Positions 8,066-16,773 of a DNA stretch of 64,000 bases are shown here, one piece after another (position 1 is the first letter of the stretch; each line of letters opens with the position of its first letter). The notes beneath the pieces were generated by a model. That model was not told where the DNA came from. It made no database searches and saw nothing but the letters and a program-made list of their open reading frames with translations. Origin of the DNA: an uncultured Oscillospiraceae bacterium (lineage in GTDB: Bacteria > Bacillota > Clostridia > Oscillospirales > Oscillospiraceae); contig CANROC010000016.1 in the NCBI GenBank assembly GCA_947632175.1, positions 1 through 64,000 of the forward strand, given 5' to 3'. A program made the translations under genes and the position numbers.

Positions 8066-9100
8066 TTACCCTTTCCTCAGGCTCGCCTCCAGAATCCTCT
8101 CCACCAGCTCGTTATACCCGATGCCGGCGACCTTGGCCTCCTTGGGCAAGAGGCTGGCGGGGGTCATGCCGGGGAGAGTGTTGGCCTCCAGGCACCAGAC
8201 GGCGCCCTTTTCGTCCACGATGAAGTCCATGCGGGCGTAGACCTCCAGCCCCAGGGCCTCGTAGACGCGCAGGGCGGCGTCCCTGAGGGCCGCGTCCCAG
8301 CCCTCGGGCAGGTCGGGGATGGGGCAGATCTCCTCCGTGGCCCCGTCCTGGTATTTGTTCTTGTAGTCGAAAAAGCCGCTTTTGGGCCGGATCTCGATGG
8401 GCGGCAGGGCCTCGCCGTCCAGGACGCCCACGTCGATCTCCCGCCCCTTGATGTACCGCTCGATCAAAAGCTCCCGGCTGTACGAAAACCCCAGCGCCAG
8501 GGCGTCGGCGTACTCGGCCTCGGTGTGGGCGATGGAGGTGCCCACGGAGGACCCGCCGGCGCGGGGCTTCACCACGCAGGGGAGGAAGGGCGCGGGGGCG
8601 TGGGCGCCAGCGCGTGTCAGATTGACCCCCTCCGCCACGCGGATGCCCGCCGCCGCTATCAGCCGCTTAGCCGTCTCCTTGTCCATGGCCAGGGCGGAGG
8701 CCAGATGCCCCGCGCCGGTGTAGCGGATGCCCGCCACGTCGAACATGGCCTGGAGCCGCCCGTCCTCCCCGTCGGCCCCGTGGAGTCCTAAAAAGACGAT
8801 GTCCGCCGCGCGGCAGATATCTAAAAGGTTGTCGCCTACGCGGGAATCGTTGGCCTGTCTCCGGCTTGCCTTCACGGCCTCCAGGTCCGGCACGTCGGCG
8901 GCGATATCCGCCAGGGTGTCGGCGATCGGCTTGTCAAATATCTCCTTGGGGTCCGTATACGCCCCCGTATAGCCGAAAAAGGCGTCCACAAGCACCGCCC
9001 GGTGCCCGTTCTCCCGCAGGGCCCTGGCGATCATGGCCCCGCTCTTGAGCGACACGTCCCTCTCCGTAGAGAGCCCGCCGCAAAGCACGATAATGTCCAT
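8066..9100 (-). CDS. ddl: D-alanine--D-alanine ligase
   Basis: 344 residues. ATP-grasp enzyme that joins two D-alanines for peptidoglycan synthesis. Visible hallmarks are the N-terminal VLCGGLSTERDVSLKSG, the ATP-grasp stretch CVVKPRAGGSSVGTSIA, and the C-terminal metal/substrate region ARMDFIVDEKGAVWCLEANT followed by LPGMTPASLLPKEA. The start at 9100 is chosen for the GGGAGG site 5-6 bases upstream; the open frame continues upstream without homology. A SigA-type promoter lies at 9131-9159. murF follows on the same strand. Confidence 0.95.
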   Translation of the reverse strand: MDIIVLCGGLSTERDVSLKSGAMIARALRENGHRAVLVDAFFGYTGAYTDPKEIFDKPIADTLADIAADVPDLEAVKASRRQANDSRVGDNLLDICRAADIVFLGLHGADGEDGRLQAMFDVAGIRYTGAGHLASALAMDKETAKRLIAAAGIRVAEGVNLTRAGAHAPAPFLPCVVKPRAGGSSVGTSIAHTEAEYADALALGFSYSRELLIERYIKGREIDVGVLDGEALPPIEIRPKSGFFDYKNKYQDGATEEICPIPDLPEGWDAALRDAALRVYEALGLEVYARMDFIVDEKGAVWCLEANTLPGMTPASLLPKEAKVAGIGYNELVERILEASLRKG

Positions 9101-9130
9101 TCCTGACCTCCCGTGGAGTATTCTGACTAA

Positions 9131-9159
9131 ATTATACACCCCATGTCGGCGGGATACAA
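9131..9159 (-). promoter_or_regulatory. SigA-type promoter of ddl
   Basis: Minus strand TTGTAT, 17-base spacer, TATAAT. The predicted start of transcription is about 25 bases upstream of the ddl ATG. Confidence 0.75.
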
Positions 9160-9180
9160 CCGAAAATTCTGTTTCCCCAC

Positions 9181-9209
9181 TTGCTTTTTTCCCGCCGGTT
9201 TGATATAGT
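9181..9209 (+). promoter_or_regulatory. SigA-type promoter of the folT leader
   Basis: TTGCTT, 17-base spacer, TATAGT. Predicted transcription start about 9216, a few bases before the riboswitch. Confidence 0.7.
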
Positions 9210-9220
9210 GGTCTCGCTGT

Positions 9221-9318
9221 GCAGAGTAGGCCGGCGCGCGTTAAGTGCCCGAAGGACGGAGAGTTGCCTTTGGGACGAAGAGGAACTCCCTCGCGGTGCG
9301 CCCGCCGCATCCCGCTGC
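9221..9318 (+). promoter_or_regulatory. Tetrahydrofolate (THF) riboswitch
   Basis: The leader has the conserved strings of the THF riboswitch in the right order: GAGTAG near the 5' end, GCGCGTTAAGTG (9236-9247), GGGACGAAGAGG in the middle, TCGCGGTGCG, and GCATCCCGCTGC at the 3' side. The outer GCAG/CTGC can pair to close the aptamer. A GGAGCTGTCTCC hairpin and the GGAAGGAGG ribosome binding site (9358-9365) follow, so control of translation or attenuation is plausible. The aptamer directly precedes a folate-type ECF S component, a standard THF-riboswitch target in Clostridia. Confidence 0.85.
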
Positions 9319-9372
9319 GACAGAGGAGCTGTCTCCTGCCGTGTGGATTTCTGCATGGAAGGAGGCTTTTTT

Positions 9373-9939
9373 GTGAAAAAATTCAAAGACGATCTCATAA
9401 GCTCCGCGCGGGAGCTCAAGAACCTCCGGGCGCTGTGCGCCCTGGCGGTGATGGGGGCGCTGGCCATCGCCCTCAAATCCGTCTCCATCGACATCGGCGG
9501 CTTTGCCTCCATCGGCTTCTCCGGGCTTCCCAACCAGGTGGTGGATATGCTCTTCGGGCCGGTGACGGGGGCCCTCTTCGGCGGGGCCATGGACGTGCTC
9601 AAGTTCTTCCTGAAGCCCACCGGCGCTTTCCACTTCGGCTACACCTTCAACGCCATGCTGGCGGCTTTCATCTACGGATGCTTCTACTACAAGCGCCCCG
9701 TGCGCTTCTGGCGCGTCCTCACGGCCAAGGGGCTCATCGAGGTGGTGGTCAACCTGGGCTTCGGCACGCTGTGGTCCGCCCAGCTCTACGGGCGGGCGTT
9801 CCTGGCGGCGTTGAAGCTGCGCGTGGGCTGGAGCCTTTTGATAAACTGGCCCCTGAACACCGCGGTCTTCTACGTCATCGCCCTGGCCCTGGAGCGGGCC
9901 GGGGTATTCCGGTACTTCAAAGAGCGTCAAAGACCGTAA
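9373..9939 (+). CDS. folT: Folate-specific ECF transporter S component
   Basis: 188-residue integral membrane protein with about six hydrophobic segments. It binds folate and docks on the shared EcfA/A'/T module. Motifs include SIDIGGFASIGFSGLPNQVVD, split here as SIDIGG and FSGLPNQVVDMLFGP, and LKPTGAFHFGYTFNAMLAA, typical of the folate family. The start is GTG 9373, chosen because GGAAGGAGG lies 7 bases upstream; an ATG at 9355 precedes that site. The THF riboswitch upstream supports the substrate. Its last 13 bases overlap the end of convergent tatD. The ECF energising genes are not in the window. Confidence 0.9.
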   Translation: MKKFKDDLISSARELKNLRALCALAVMGALAIALKSVSIDIGGFASIGFSGLPNQVVDMLFGPVTGALFGGAMDVLKFFLKPTGAFHFGYTFNAMLAAFIYGCFYYKRPVRFWRVLTAKGLIEVVVNLGFGTLWSAQLYGRAFLAALKLRVGWSLLINWPLNTAVFYVIALALERAGVFRYFKERQRP

Positions 9940-10685
9940 AGCCGCTTCCCGTTCTCCAATGTGACCCTTGCCACATCTTCCACGCTCATCCCCCGGATCT
10001 CGGCGATCCTCTCCGCCACCAGGTGGACGAGAAGCGACGAGTTGCGCTCCCCCCGGTGGGGGACCGGGGCCATGTAGGGGCTGTCCGTCTCGATGACCAT
10101 CCGCTCCAGAGGCATCTTCTCCACCACCTCCAGGCACCGCCGGGCGTTTTTGAAGGTGACGACGCCGGTGAAGCCCAGGTAAAACCCCCAGTCCAGCAGC
10201 ACCTTCGCCGTCTCCCAGCTCCCGGAGTAGCAGTGGACCACGCCCCGAACGCCGGAGTGGGCTTTGAGAATATCCAGGTTGTCCTGTACCGCCTCCCGCT
10301 CGTGGATGATGACGGGCATGTCAAGCTCCTGAGAGAGCTCCAGCTGTTCGCCGAACACACGCCTTTGTGTGTCCCGGGGCGAGAAGTCGTAGTGGTAGTC
10401 AAGCCCGATCTCCCCCACCGCCACGCACTTGGGGTCGGCGCAGAGCTTTCTCAGCGCGTCCGGGTATCCCGGCGCGGCGCCTGACGCCTCGTGGGGATGG
10501 ACGCCGGCGGCGAAGTATACGAAGGCGTGGGCGCGGGCGATCTCCCGCGCCTTTTCGGCGGAGGCAAGGTCCGAGGCCGGGTCCACGATGAGCTCCACGC
10601 CGGCTTCCGCCATTTTGGACAGCACCTCCTCCCGGTCGCCGTCGAATTTTTCGTCGTCGTAGTGGGCGTGGGTATCGAAGAACAT
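9927..10685 (-). CDS. tatD: TatD-family metal-dependent hydrolase/DNase
   Basis: 252-residue TIM-barrel metallohydrolase. The metal-binding DTHAHYDDEKFD is at the N-terminus. GEIGLDYHYDFSPRDTQ, PVIIHEREA, GVVHCYSGS and ETDSPYMAPVPHRG complete the TatD signature set. Family members act as 3'-5' exonucleases or D-aminoacyl-tRNA-related hydrolases. It is divergent from secG and convergent with folT, overlapping it by 13 bases. Length is normal. Confidence 0.93.
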   Translation of the reverse strand: MFFDTHAHYDDEKFDGDREEVLSKMAEAGVELIVDPASDLASAEKAREIARAHAFVYFAAGVHPHEASGAAPGYPDALRKLCADPKCVAVGEIGLDYHYDFSPRDTQRRVFGEQLELSQELDMPVIIHEREAVQDNLDILKAHSGVRGVVHCYSGSWETAKVLLDWGFYLGFTGVVTFKNARRCLEVVEKMPLERMVIETDSPYMAPVPHRGERNSSLLVHLVAERIAEIRGMSVEDVARVTLENGKRLYGL

Positions 10686-10726
10686 GACTTTTCCCTCCGA
10701 ATTTCCATCATTTTTTGAAAAAACTC

Positions 10727-10755
10727 TTGCATTCTTGTGAAACTTATGATACCAT
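10727..10755 (+). promoter_or_regulatory. Possible secG promoter
   Basis: TTGCAT, 17-base spacer, TACCAT in the AT-rich gap between tatD and secG. The -10 match is weak, so this is tentative. Confidence 0.35.
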
Positions 10756-10807
10756 AAAAGTCCCGCGAATAAAAGACTAAAAAATTCTAAAGTAAGGATT
10801 GATCATT

Positions 10808-11053
10808 TTGGGTGCTCTCGAGATCACAATCACCGTCATTCAGCTTCTGGCGTGCCTGGCCATCGTCGTCATCGTCCTGATGCAGAGCGGCAAAAGCGCC
10901 GGCCTCTCCGGGGCCATCGGCGGCGGCAGCGGCGACACGTTCCTGTCCAAGAACAAGTCCAAGACCCTGGACGCGCGCCTGGCCCGCATGACCAAGTGGG
11001 TCGCCGTCGTCTTCATCGTCCTGACCCTGGTCCTGGACTTCGTGGTCAAATAA
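10808..11053 (+). CDS. secG: Preprotein translocase subunit SecG
   Basis: 81-residue membrane protein with two hydrophobic helices (residues 5-25 and 58-78). They are joined by the Gly/Ser-rich loop SGAIGGGSGDTFLSKNKSK, which is the SecG signature. It is an accessory subunit of the SecYEG channel. The TTG at 10808 is preferred because AAGGA lies about 10 bases upstream; an upstream TTG at 10799 would leave almost no spacing. A strong terminator follows within 20 bases, so it is monocistronic. Confidence 0.92.
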   Translation: MGALEITITVIQLLACLAIVVIVLMQSGKSAGLSGAIGGGSGDTFLSKNKSKTLDARLARMTKWVAVVFIVLTLVLDFVVK

Positions 11054-11071
11054 AAGCCTTCCACAAAAGAA

Positions 11072-11104
11072 AACTCCTCCTGCCTTGCGCAGGAGGAGTT
11101 TTTT
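11072..11104 (+). terminator. Bidirectional intrinsic terminator
   Basis: 12-bp perfect stem (AACTCCTCCTGC / GCAGGAGGAGTT) with loop CTTGC and T-run. It serves secG and, from the other strand, the gene ending at 11103. Confidence 0.9.
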
Positions 11105-11450
11105 AATCAGCGGCCTCTTCGAAGAGGAAGAGGTCCTTGTCGTAGTAGTAGGTGAAAGTCAGGCGCAGGGAGGGGAGGGACTCCTTCGGGGCGCGGACGA
11201 GGAGCTTATCTCCGTCCAGCGTCAGATCCACGCCATCGGCGTCCAGCTTGGGCAGGAGGTTGGCTTGAAGCTCCTCCAGCAGCTCCTCCGGGTGGGCGGC
11301 GTAATAGGCGCTGTCCCGGGGCGGTTCGTAGCCCTCCACGGCCCCGCCACGGCTGGTGAAGAGGAGGACGGTGAAGATGACGCCCATGGCCAGCACCAGC
11401 ACGCACCCCACGACCCCCAGCTTTTTGGCAAATTCTTGTCCGGTCCCCAT
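11103..11450 (-). CDS. Hypothetical single-pass membrane protein
   Basis: 115 residues from ATG 11450 (a GTG at 11459 immediately after the upstream stop is the alternative). One hydrophobic segment near residues 10-31 (VVGCVLVLAMGVIFTVLLF) is followed by an extracytoplasmic region of about 80 residues. I recognise no family. It lies directly after the LTA-synthase-like gene with no gap (TAG then GTG), so it is cotranscribed with it and may be a small partner in envelope polymer synthesis; that is inference from position only. Confidence 0.7.
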   Translation of the reverse strand: MGTGQEFAKKLGVVGCVLVLAMGVIFTVLLFTSRGGAVEGYEPPRDSAYYAAHPEELLEELQANLLPKLDADGVDLTLDGDKLLVRAPKESLPSLRLTFTYYYDKDLFLFEEAAD

Positions 11451-11459
11451 GGCGCTCAC

Positions 11460-13355
11460 CTACCTGCTGAAATAATTGACTTTCATGGTGTTCCAGCTCA
11501 TCTCCAGGCGCTTGGCGATTTCCGCGTTGCGGTCCGCCACGGCTTCCGTGGGCGCCTCGCCGCCTAGGGCGTACCAGTAGGTCTCGCCGTCGTACCAGGA
11601 GTAGTCGGCGAAAATGGCGTAGCCGCCGTTTTCGGAGAAAGCGTCGTTGCCAAAGTAGTGGGAGCCGTCGGTGGGCAGATCGAAGAGGTTGACGAGGGTG
11701 GGCAGGATGTCATAGGCCCCCATGGCTTTGTCCACCGTCATGGCCGGGGTGTTCTTCTCGTAGATGAAAAAGGGGGTCCTGGTGATCATGTTCATGTCCT
11801 GAGCGCCCTTTTTCGCCAGGATGTAATCGTTGCTCATAGCATAGTAGTCAAAGTGGTCGGCGTAGAAAACCAGCACCGTGTTGTCCAAAAGCCCATCCGC
11901 CTCCAGACGGTCCACAAGCCCGCCCACGAAGAGGTCCGTCTCGTGCGCGCCAGCATAGCCCCGGATGACCATATCCGGGGTGTCCTCCGGCAGGCGCTGG
12001 GCGGCATAGTCGTACCAGTGCTCCGCCACGGAGCTGCTGGCATAGGGCCCATGGGCGGAGTAAGTGATGATGAAGGTGAAGAACGGCCCGTCCGGCGTCA
12101 TGAGGTCATAGGCGGAAAGCATATGTGAGTCAAAATCCAGGTTCTCCATCCCCATGGCCGCGCCGTCGTAATAGTTGGCGTAGCCCAGATTCTTGTGGAC
12201 CTCCGCCCGGTTGTACGTCTCCCCGGTGGAGCGGTGGAACACGTTGGCTGTGTACCCCTGCCCGGTCATCAGGTGTGCCAGGGACTCCGGGTAGGCGTTG
12301 CGGCTGTACATGGACGCCTTGCTTCCCGTGAAGGGGGATACAAGGCCGGTGTTGACGATCATTTCCGTGTTGAAGGTGCCGGCGTCATAGTAGAGGGGCG
12401 TGAAGTTGCTGGTGAAGTTGATGCCCTCCTCCCGCAGACGGTAGAGATTGGGCGTCAGCTCCTCGTCGATGAGCCAGGTATCCATGGCCTCCAGCTGGAT
12501 CATGATCAGATTCTTGCCCTTAAAGCGCCCCGTCCACTCGTTGTCCGGGTCGATGGGCCTTGTGGCGTACCAGTTGTCCAGCTCCTCCATGATCTCCTGG
12601 TGCTCCACGTGATTGAGAAGGTCATAGACGCCGTAGGTCAGGTTGAAGTCCCGGAAGGCGTGCTGATATAGGCCCGTGAGCATCACGCATTGGGTGGTGT
12701 CGGAGAAGTGGTCGTAGAGGAGGCTCGACTGCATGATGTCAAAGTGGCTGGCGAGCCTGTCCGTCAGGTTGTCCTGCTTATTCTTGTTCACCGTGAAGAC
12801 GCTGGCGGCGATGAGCACCAGACAGATCACCGGCTCGAACCAGCGGCGCTTTACCTTCGGCGCCAGCCAGATGGAAAGCGTCAGCCCCACGATGCCGCAG
12901 ACGAACACGAACCACGCAAGCCAGCTCACCTGGATGTAAGAGGCGTCCAGGTACCGGAACCCGTCCTCGGCGAAGATCATGGCGGAGAAGGAGAAGAAGT
13001 TCCCCTTGGCCTTGAAAAGCATGGCGTGGACCATGAAGAGGATCACCGCGCCGCCGCCGATGAGGCCCATGGCGATCCGGGAGACAAGACGCGGCAGGAG
13101 CTTCACGAACGCCGTGAGCCCCACCGCCCAGGCCAGGGTAAAGACCCAGGGGATGGACGAGGTCCACAGGGTGATGGCACAGCCGTTGTGGAGGTAACGC
13201 AGACTCCCGTCCAGCCCCACAAGCGTCAGGAAGAACGCCGCCGCGCTGAGAACGTCGCACAGGCGCGTCCTGGCCTTCAGCTCACGGAGCAAACGCCCGA
13301 CGGATGCCCAAGCCTCCCGGAGCCTCCGCTTATAATAGATGACTTTTCCGTTCAT
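11460..13355 (-). CDS. LTA synthase-family sulfatase (glycerol-phosphate transferase)
   Basis: 631 residues. About five transmembrane helices occupy residues 30-200, followed by an extracellular alkaline-phosphatase-like catalytic domain. The nucleophile region is YYDAGTFNTEMIVNTG, where the Thr of GTFNTE matches the active-site threonine of LtaS. The metal/phosphate motifs YSAHGPY and VLVFYADHFDYYA follow. LtaS-type enzymes polymerise glycerol phosphate from phosphatidylglycerol. The family also contains phosphoglycerol transferases for other polymers, so I give no gene symbol. The small membrane gene downstream is directly coupled. Confidence 0.88.
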   Translation of the reverse strand: MNGKVIYYKRRLREAWASVGRLLRELKARTRLCDVLSAAAFFLTLVGLDGSLRYLHNGCAITLWTSSIPWVFTLAWAVGLTAFVKLLPRLVSRIAMGLIGGGAVILFMVHAMLFKAKGNFFSFSAMIFAEDGFRYLDASYIQVSWLAWFVFVCGIVGLTLSIWLAPKVKRRWFEPVICLVLIAASVFTVNKNKQDNLTDRLASHFDIMQSSLLYDHFSDTTQCVMLTGLYQHAFRDFNLTYGVYDLLNHVEHQEIMEELDNWYATRPIDPDNEWTGRFKGKNLIMIQLEAMDTWLIDEELTPNLYRLREEGINFTSNFTPLYYDAGTFNTEMIVNTGLVSPFTGSKASMYSRNAYPESLAHLMTGQGYTANVFHRSTGETYNRAEVHKNLGYANYYDGAAMGMENLDFDSHMLSAYDLMTPDGPFFTFIITYSAHGPYASSSVAEHWYDYAAQRLPEDTPDMVIRGYAGAHETDLFVGGLVDRLEADGLLDNTVLVFYADHFDYYAMSNDYILAKKGAQDMNMITRTPFFIYEKNTPAMTVDKAMGAYDILPTLVNLFDLPTDGSHYFGNDAFSENGGYAIFADYSWYDGETYWYALGGEAPTEAVADRNAEIAKRLEMSWNTMKVNYFSR

Positions 13356-13380
13356 AGCTGTCTTTCTCTTTCGCCGCGGA

Positions 13381-14778
13381 TCAGAAGGCCACGCGCTGGG
13401 CGATGTACGCCTGAAGCCCGCTTATGGGGATGCGCACCTGTTCCATGGTATCCCGCTCCCGGACGGTGACGCAGTTGTCGTTCTCGGAGTCGAAGTCGTA
13501 GGTCACGCAGAAAGGCGTGCCGATCTCGTCCTCCCGGCGGTAGCGTTTGCCGATGGACCCGGCGTCGTCGAAGTCCACCATGAAGCTCTTCGCCAGCTCA
13601 TTTCTGATCTCCATGGCCTTGTCGGAGAGCTTCTTACTGAGCGGCAGAATGGCGCACTTGTAGGGGGCTAAAAACGGATGGAGCCGCAGGACCACGCGCA
13701 CGTCCTCCTTGCCCTTGGCATCGACCAGATGCTCCTCGTCGTAGGCCTCGCACAGGAACGCCAGCGCCACGCGGTCGCAGCCGAGAGAGGGCTCAATGAC
13801 GTAGGGGATATAGTGCTCGTTGGCCTCCTGGTCGTAGTAGGTGAGGTCCTTGCCCGAGGCCTCCTGGTGCCGCGTGAGGTCGTAGTCCGTGCGGTCGGCG
13901 ATGCCCCAGAGCTCCCCCCAGTCGGTGAAGGGGAAAGCGTACTCGATGTCGGTCGTCGCCTTGGAGTAGAAGGCCAGCTCCGCCGGCTCGTGGTCGCGGT
14001 AGCGCATGTTCTCCTCCTTGAGCCCCAGGGACTTGAGCCAGTCGATGCAGAACTTCTTCCAGTAAGCGAACCACTCAAGGTCGGTGCCGGGCTTGCAGAA
14101 GAACTCGCACTCCATCTGCTCGAACTCCCGGGTGCGGAAGGTGAAGTTGCCCGGGGTGATCTCGTTGCGGAACGCCTTGCCCACCTGGCAGACGCCGAAG
14201 GGCAGCTTGCGGCGGGTGGTGCGCTGGATGTTGGGGAAGTTCACGAAGATGCCCTGGGCCGTCTCAGGCCGCAGGTAGCAGGTGGAGGAGGAGTCCTCCG
14301 TCACGCCGATGGCCGTCTTGAACATCAGGTTAAATTTGCGGATGGGGGTGAAGTCGTGCTTGCCGCAGACGGGGCAGATGACGTCCTCGTGTTCGGCGAT
14401 GAACTTGTCCATCTCGTCGAAGGTCATGGCGTCGGTGTTGACCTCCGGGTGCTCGTCGCCGATGAGCTTATCCGCCCGGTGGCGGGATTTGCAGGCGCGG
14501 CAGTCCAAGAGGGGATCGGAGAAGCTGGAGACATGCCCCGTGGTGACCCAGGTCTGGGGGTTCATGAGGATGGCGGCGTCCAGCCCCACGTTGTAGGGGG
14601 ATTCCTGGACGAACTTCTTGAGCCACGCCTTCTTCACGTTGTTCTTGAACTCCACGCCCAGGGGGCCGTAGTCCCAGGAGTTGGCAAGGCCGCCGTAGAT
14701 CTCGCTCCCGGCGTAGATGAAGCCCCGGCTCTTGCACAGGTTCACGATCATGTCCAGCGTTTTTTCGGAATTTTTCAT
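13381..14778 (-). CDS. glyS: Glycyl-tRNA synthetase (single-chain, alpha2 type)
   Basis: 465 residues, class II synthetase charging tRNA-Gly. The motif 2 region is [19 protein letters not shown], and motif 3 is [13 protein letters not shown]. Two Cys pairs (CRACKS... and CPVCGK) suggest a zinc-binding insertion. The C-terminal anticodon-binding domain begins near [10 protein letters not shown]. The start is at ATG 14778 ([16 protein letters not shown]); the frame stays open far upstream only because of GC-rich non-coding sequence. This is the eukaryote/archaea-like GlyRS used by many Firmicutes. No T-box motif is visible in the short leader. Confidence 0.95.
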   Translation of the reverse strand: MKNSEKTLDMIVNLCKSRGFIYAGSEIYGGLANSWDYGPLGVEFKNNVKKAWLKKFVQESPYNVGLDAAILMNPQTWVTTGHVSSFSDPLLDCRACKSRHRADKLIGDEHPEVNTDAMTFDEMDKFIAEHEDVICPVCGKHDFTPIRKFNLMFKTAIGVTEDSSSTCYLRPETAQGIFVNFPNIQRTTRRKLPFGVCQVGKAFRNEITPGNFTFRTREFEQMECEFFCKPGTDLEWFAYWKKFCIDWLKSLGLKEENMRYRDHEPAELAFYSKATTDIEYAFPFTDWGELWGIADRTDYDLTRHQEASGKDLTYYDQEANEHYIPYVIEPSLGCDRVALAFLCEAYDEEHLVDAKGKEDVRVVLRLHPFLAPYKCAILPLSKKLSDKAMEIRNELAKSFMVDFDDAGSIGKRYRREDEIGTPFCVTYDFDSENDNCVTVRERDTMEQVRIPISGLQAYIAQRVAF

Positions 14779-14841
14779 AAGGCTGTCCTTCCCGCGGCTG
14801 GCTGCCGCGTAAATTTTTTCGCCAAAAGGCGGTTTGCGTGT

Positions 14842-14870
14842 ATTATATACCTTTTTCGCCTGATTTTCCA
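14842..14870 (-). promoter_or_regulatory. Probable glyS promoter
   Basis: Minus strand TGGAAA, 17-base spacer, TATAAT about 65 bases upstream of the glyS start. The -35 is only a partial match. Confidence 0.6.
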
Positions 14871-14952
14871 CCGTTATTTTGAATTGATTCGCCGTGTGGA
14901 AACGCCGGGAATTGGGCAGGATAACCCTACAAAGTGTTTGGGAGGGACCAAT

Positions 14953-15957
14953 ATGGAAAAAATAGCCTTTTATGACGCCAGGAGCTACGACCGGACGTAT
15001 TTCGACGCGCTGGCCCCCAAGGCGGGACTGGAGCTTATGTACCTGGAGAACAAGCTGACGCCCCAGACGGCGGTGCTGGCCCGGGGGTGCGCCGGCGTGT
15101 GCGCCTTTGTGAACGACGACCTGGGGGCCGAGACGCTTGCGGAGCTTGCCGGCGCGGGCGTGCGGTGCGCGGCGCTGCGGTGCGCCGGGTTCAACAACGT
15201 GGATCTGGCGGCGGCGGAGCGGTGCGGCATCCGGGTCTTCCGCGTCCCGGCCTACTCGCCGGAGGCGGTGGCGGAGCACGCCCTGGCGCTGCTGCTGACC
15301 CTGACCCGCCAGACCCACAGGGCCTTTACCCGCACGCGGGAGCGCAACTTCAGCCTGGAGGGCCTGGTGGGGACGAACCTGGCGGGCAAGACCGTGGGCG
15401 TGGTGGGTACCGGCAAGGTGGGGACCCGCTTCGCCGCCGCCGTCCGGGCCCTGGGGACCACGGTGCTGGCCTGCGATGTCCGCCCCCAGTGGGGCGCGGG
15501 CCTTGCCTATGTGCCCTTCCCGGAGCTCATCCGCCGGTCCGACGTCATCTCCCTCCACTGCCCCCTGACGCCGGAGACATACCACATGCTCTCCCGCGCC
15601 GCCTTCCACGACATGAAGCGCGGCGTCATCCTCATCAACACCTCCCGCGGCGCCCTCATCGACTCCGAGGCCCTCCTGGACAACGTCAAATCCGGCAAGG
15701 TGGGCGCGGCGGGCCTGGACGTCTACGAGGAGGAGGCCGACGTCTTCTACGAGGACGTGTCCGCCAAGGTCATGCGCGACGATACCCTGAACCTCCTCCT
15801 GAGCCAGCCCAACGTCCTGGTCACCAGCCACCAGGCGTTCCTCACCAACGAGGCCCTCCAAGCCATCGCCGAGACCACAGTAGACAACCTCCGCCGCTTC
15901 TTCGCCGGCGAGCCCACCGAAAACGAGCTCCGCCCCGCCGCCCCCGCCGGGGTATGA
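14953..15957 (+). CDS. D-2-hydroxyacid dehydrogenase (D-lactate dehydrogenase-like)
   Basis: 334-residue NAD-dependent dehydrogenase. The Rossmann motif is [13 protein letters not shown] (about residues 146-158). Catalytic Arg lies in [14 protein letters not shown], the Glu in LDVYEEEAD and the His in [13 protein letters not shown]. The late sequence [12 protein letters not shown] resembles LdhA-type D-lactate dehydrogenases, which reduce pyruvate to D-lactate in fermentation. Substrate cannot be fixed from sequence. The start has GGGAGGG upstream. It is divergent from glyS. Confidence 0.9.
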   Translation: MEKIAFYDARSYDRTYFDALAPKAGLELMYLENKLTPQTAVLARGCAGVCAFVNDDLGAETLAELAGAGVRCAALRCAGFNNVDLAAAERCGIRVFRVPAYSPEAVAEHALALLLTLTRQTHRAFTRTRERNFSLEGLVGTNLAGKTVGVVGTGKVGTRFAAAVRALGTTVLACDVRPQWGAGLAYVPFPELIRRSDVISLHCPLTPETYHMLSRAAFHDMKRGVILINTSRGALIDSEALLDNVKSGKVGAAGLDVYEEEADVFYEDVSAKVMRDDTLNLLLSQPNVLVTSHQAFLTNEALQAIAETTVDNLRRFFAGEPTENELRPAAPAGV

Positions 15958-16714
15958 CCTCCACGGCGGCCCTTTTCCCCGGTTAACCGACATGTACCGT
16001 TTTATCGGAACCGTTCCCGTCACGCAACGTGGCCCGGGCGGACACATGGGTCCGCCCCTACGGGGGATGTGGGAGGTTATCCCATTCAACCGACACCGGA
16101 GGTTATCGAAACGCGGGTCGCCGAGGACGGCGACCCCTACGGCGTTCATCGGGGGCAATCCGAAACAACAACGCGGGCCGCCAGGAGTGGCGGCCCCTAC
16201 AGGGCGCGTTGCCCGAACAGTTTCGATAAAACGAATCCGCCCCAATTATGCCGTAGGGGCCGCCACTCCTGGCGGCCCGCACGCAGTAAGTTTCGTTTAC
16301 CGGAAGCCCCAGCGACGCCCCACGGGCTCGAATACCCCGCCGCTGCGGCGGCACCCCTTTTTCCGAAAAAGGGGTCGGGGGAATAAGGATGCGGCGCTTC
16401 GCGCCGCGTTTATATTAAAATTGCGCCGCTATGCGGCGCAAAACCTTTTTACCCCCCTTTCCGGGAAAGGGGGGTAGGGGGGATTCGAGCCCCCGTCCTT
16501 CGTCCCCCGTCCCCGCCGCGCGGGCAAATCAAAAGCTGCGGCGAACCCGCAAACCTTTTTAAGCCCCCCTCCTCGTAGGAGGGGGGCAGGGGGGCAGCGA
16601 GCGTTGGTCGATAGAGCTCTATCGACCAACCTTCGAGCCCTCAGTCTCGCTTCGCTCGACAGCTCCCCTTACGAAGGGGAGCCCCAAAATGGTTGCGCTT
16701 CCGCTTCCGCACAG
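15958..16714. repeat. Repeat-filled intergenic spacer
   Basis: About 750 bases without a gene. It holds one copy of the GGCGGACACATGGGTCCGCC module (16032-16060), one GGGTCGCCGAGGACGGCGACCC module (16104-16131) and two GGGCCGCCAGGAGTGGCGGCCC modules (about 16168-16200, 16250-16282). It also has a TGCGCCGCTATGCGGCGCA hairpin (about 16422-16441) and the CTCCTCGTAGGAGGGGGGC module (16569-16590). Linkers such as TTCAACCGACA and GGTTATCGAAACGC recur between modules here and at 29600 and 44540-45000. Confidence 0.8.
16603..16630. repeat. 28-bp perfect palindrome
   Basis: GTTGGTCGATAGAG followed directly by its exact reverse complement, with no spacer. It begins at the AGCGAGCGTTGG end that other copies of the CTCCTCGTAGGAGG module share, so it looks like a head-to-head junction of two repeat ends. 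Confidence 0.8.
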
Positions 16715-16744
16715 AAAGGGGCCGTGAGTGATCACGGCCCCTTT
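16715..16744 (-). terminator. Terminator of the gene at 16774-17250
   Basis: 13-bp perfect stem AAAGGGGCCGTGA / TCACGGCCCCTTT with a 4-base loop, 29 bases beyond the stop codon on the minus strand. Confidence 0.7.
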
Positions 16745-16773
16745 GGGTGGCGCTATAACGTTATGGGTTTGGG

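Noticed and set aside
14779-14841. T-box leader before glyS
   Set aside because: Leader is only about 60 bases and contains no T-box sequence or specifier stem.
13678-14950. 5' extension of the hydroxyacid dehydrogenase frame across glyS
   Set aside because: The real start is ATG 14953 with its ribosome binding site; the extension is antisense to glyS.
14779-16245. N-terminal extension of glyS to 16245
   Set aside because: It is antisense to the dehydrogenase and crosses the repeat spacer; GlyRS begins at 14778 with the normal length of 465.
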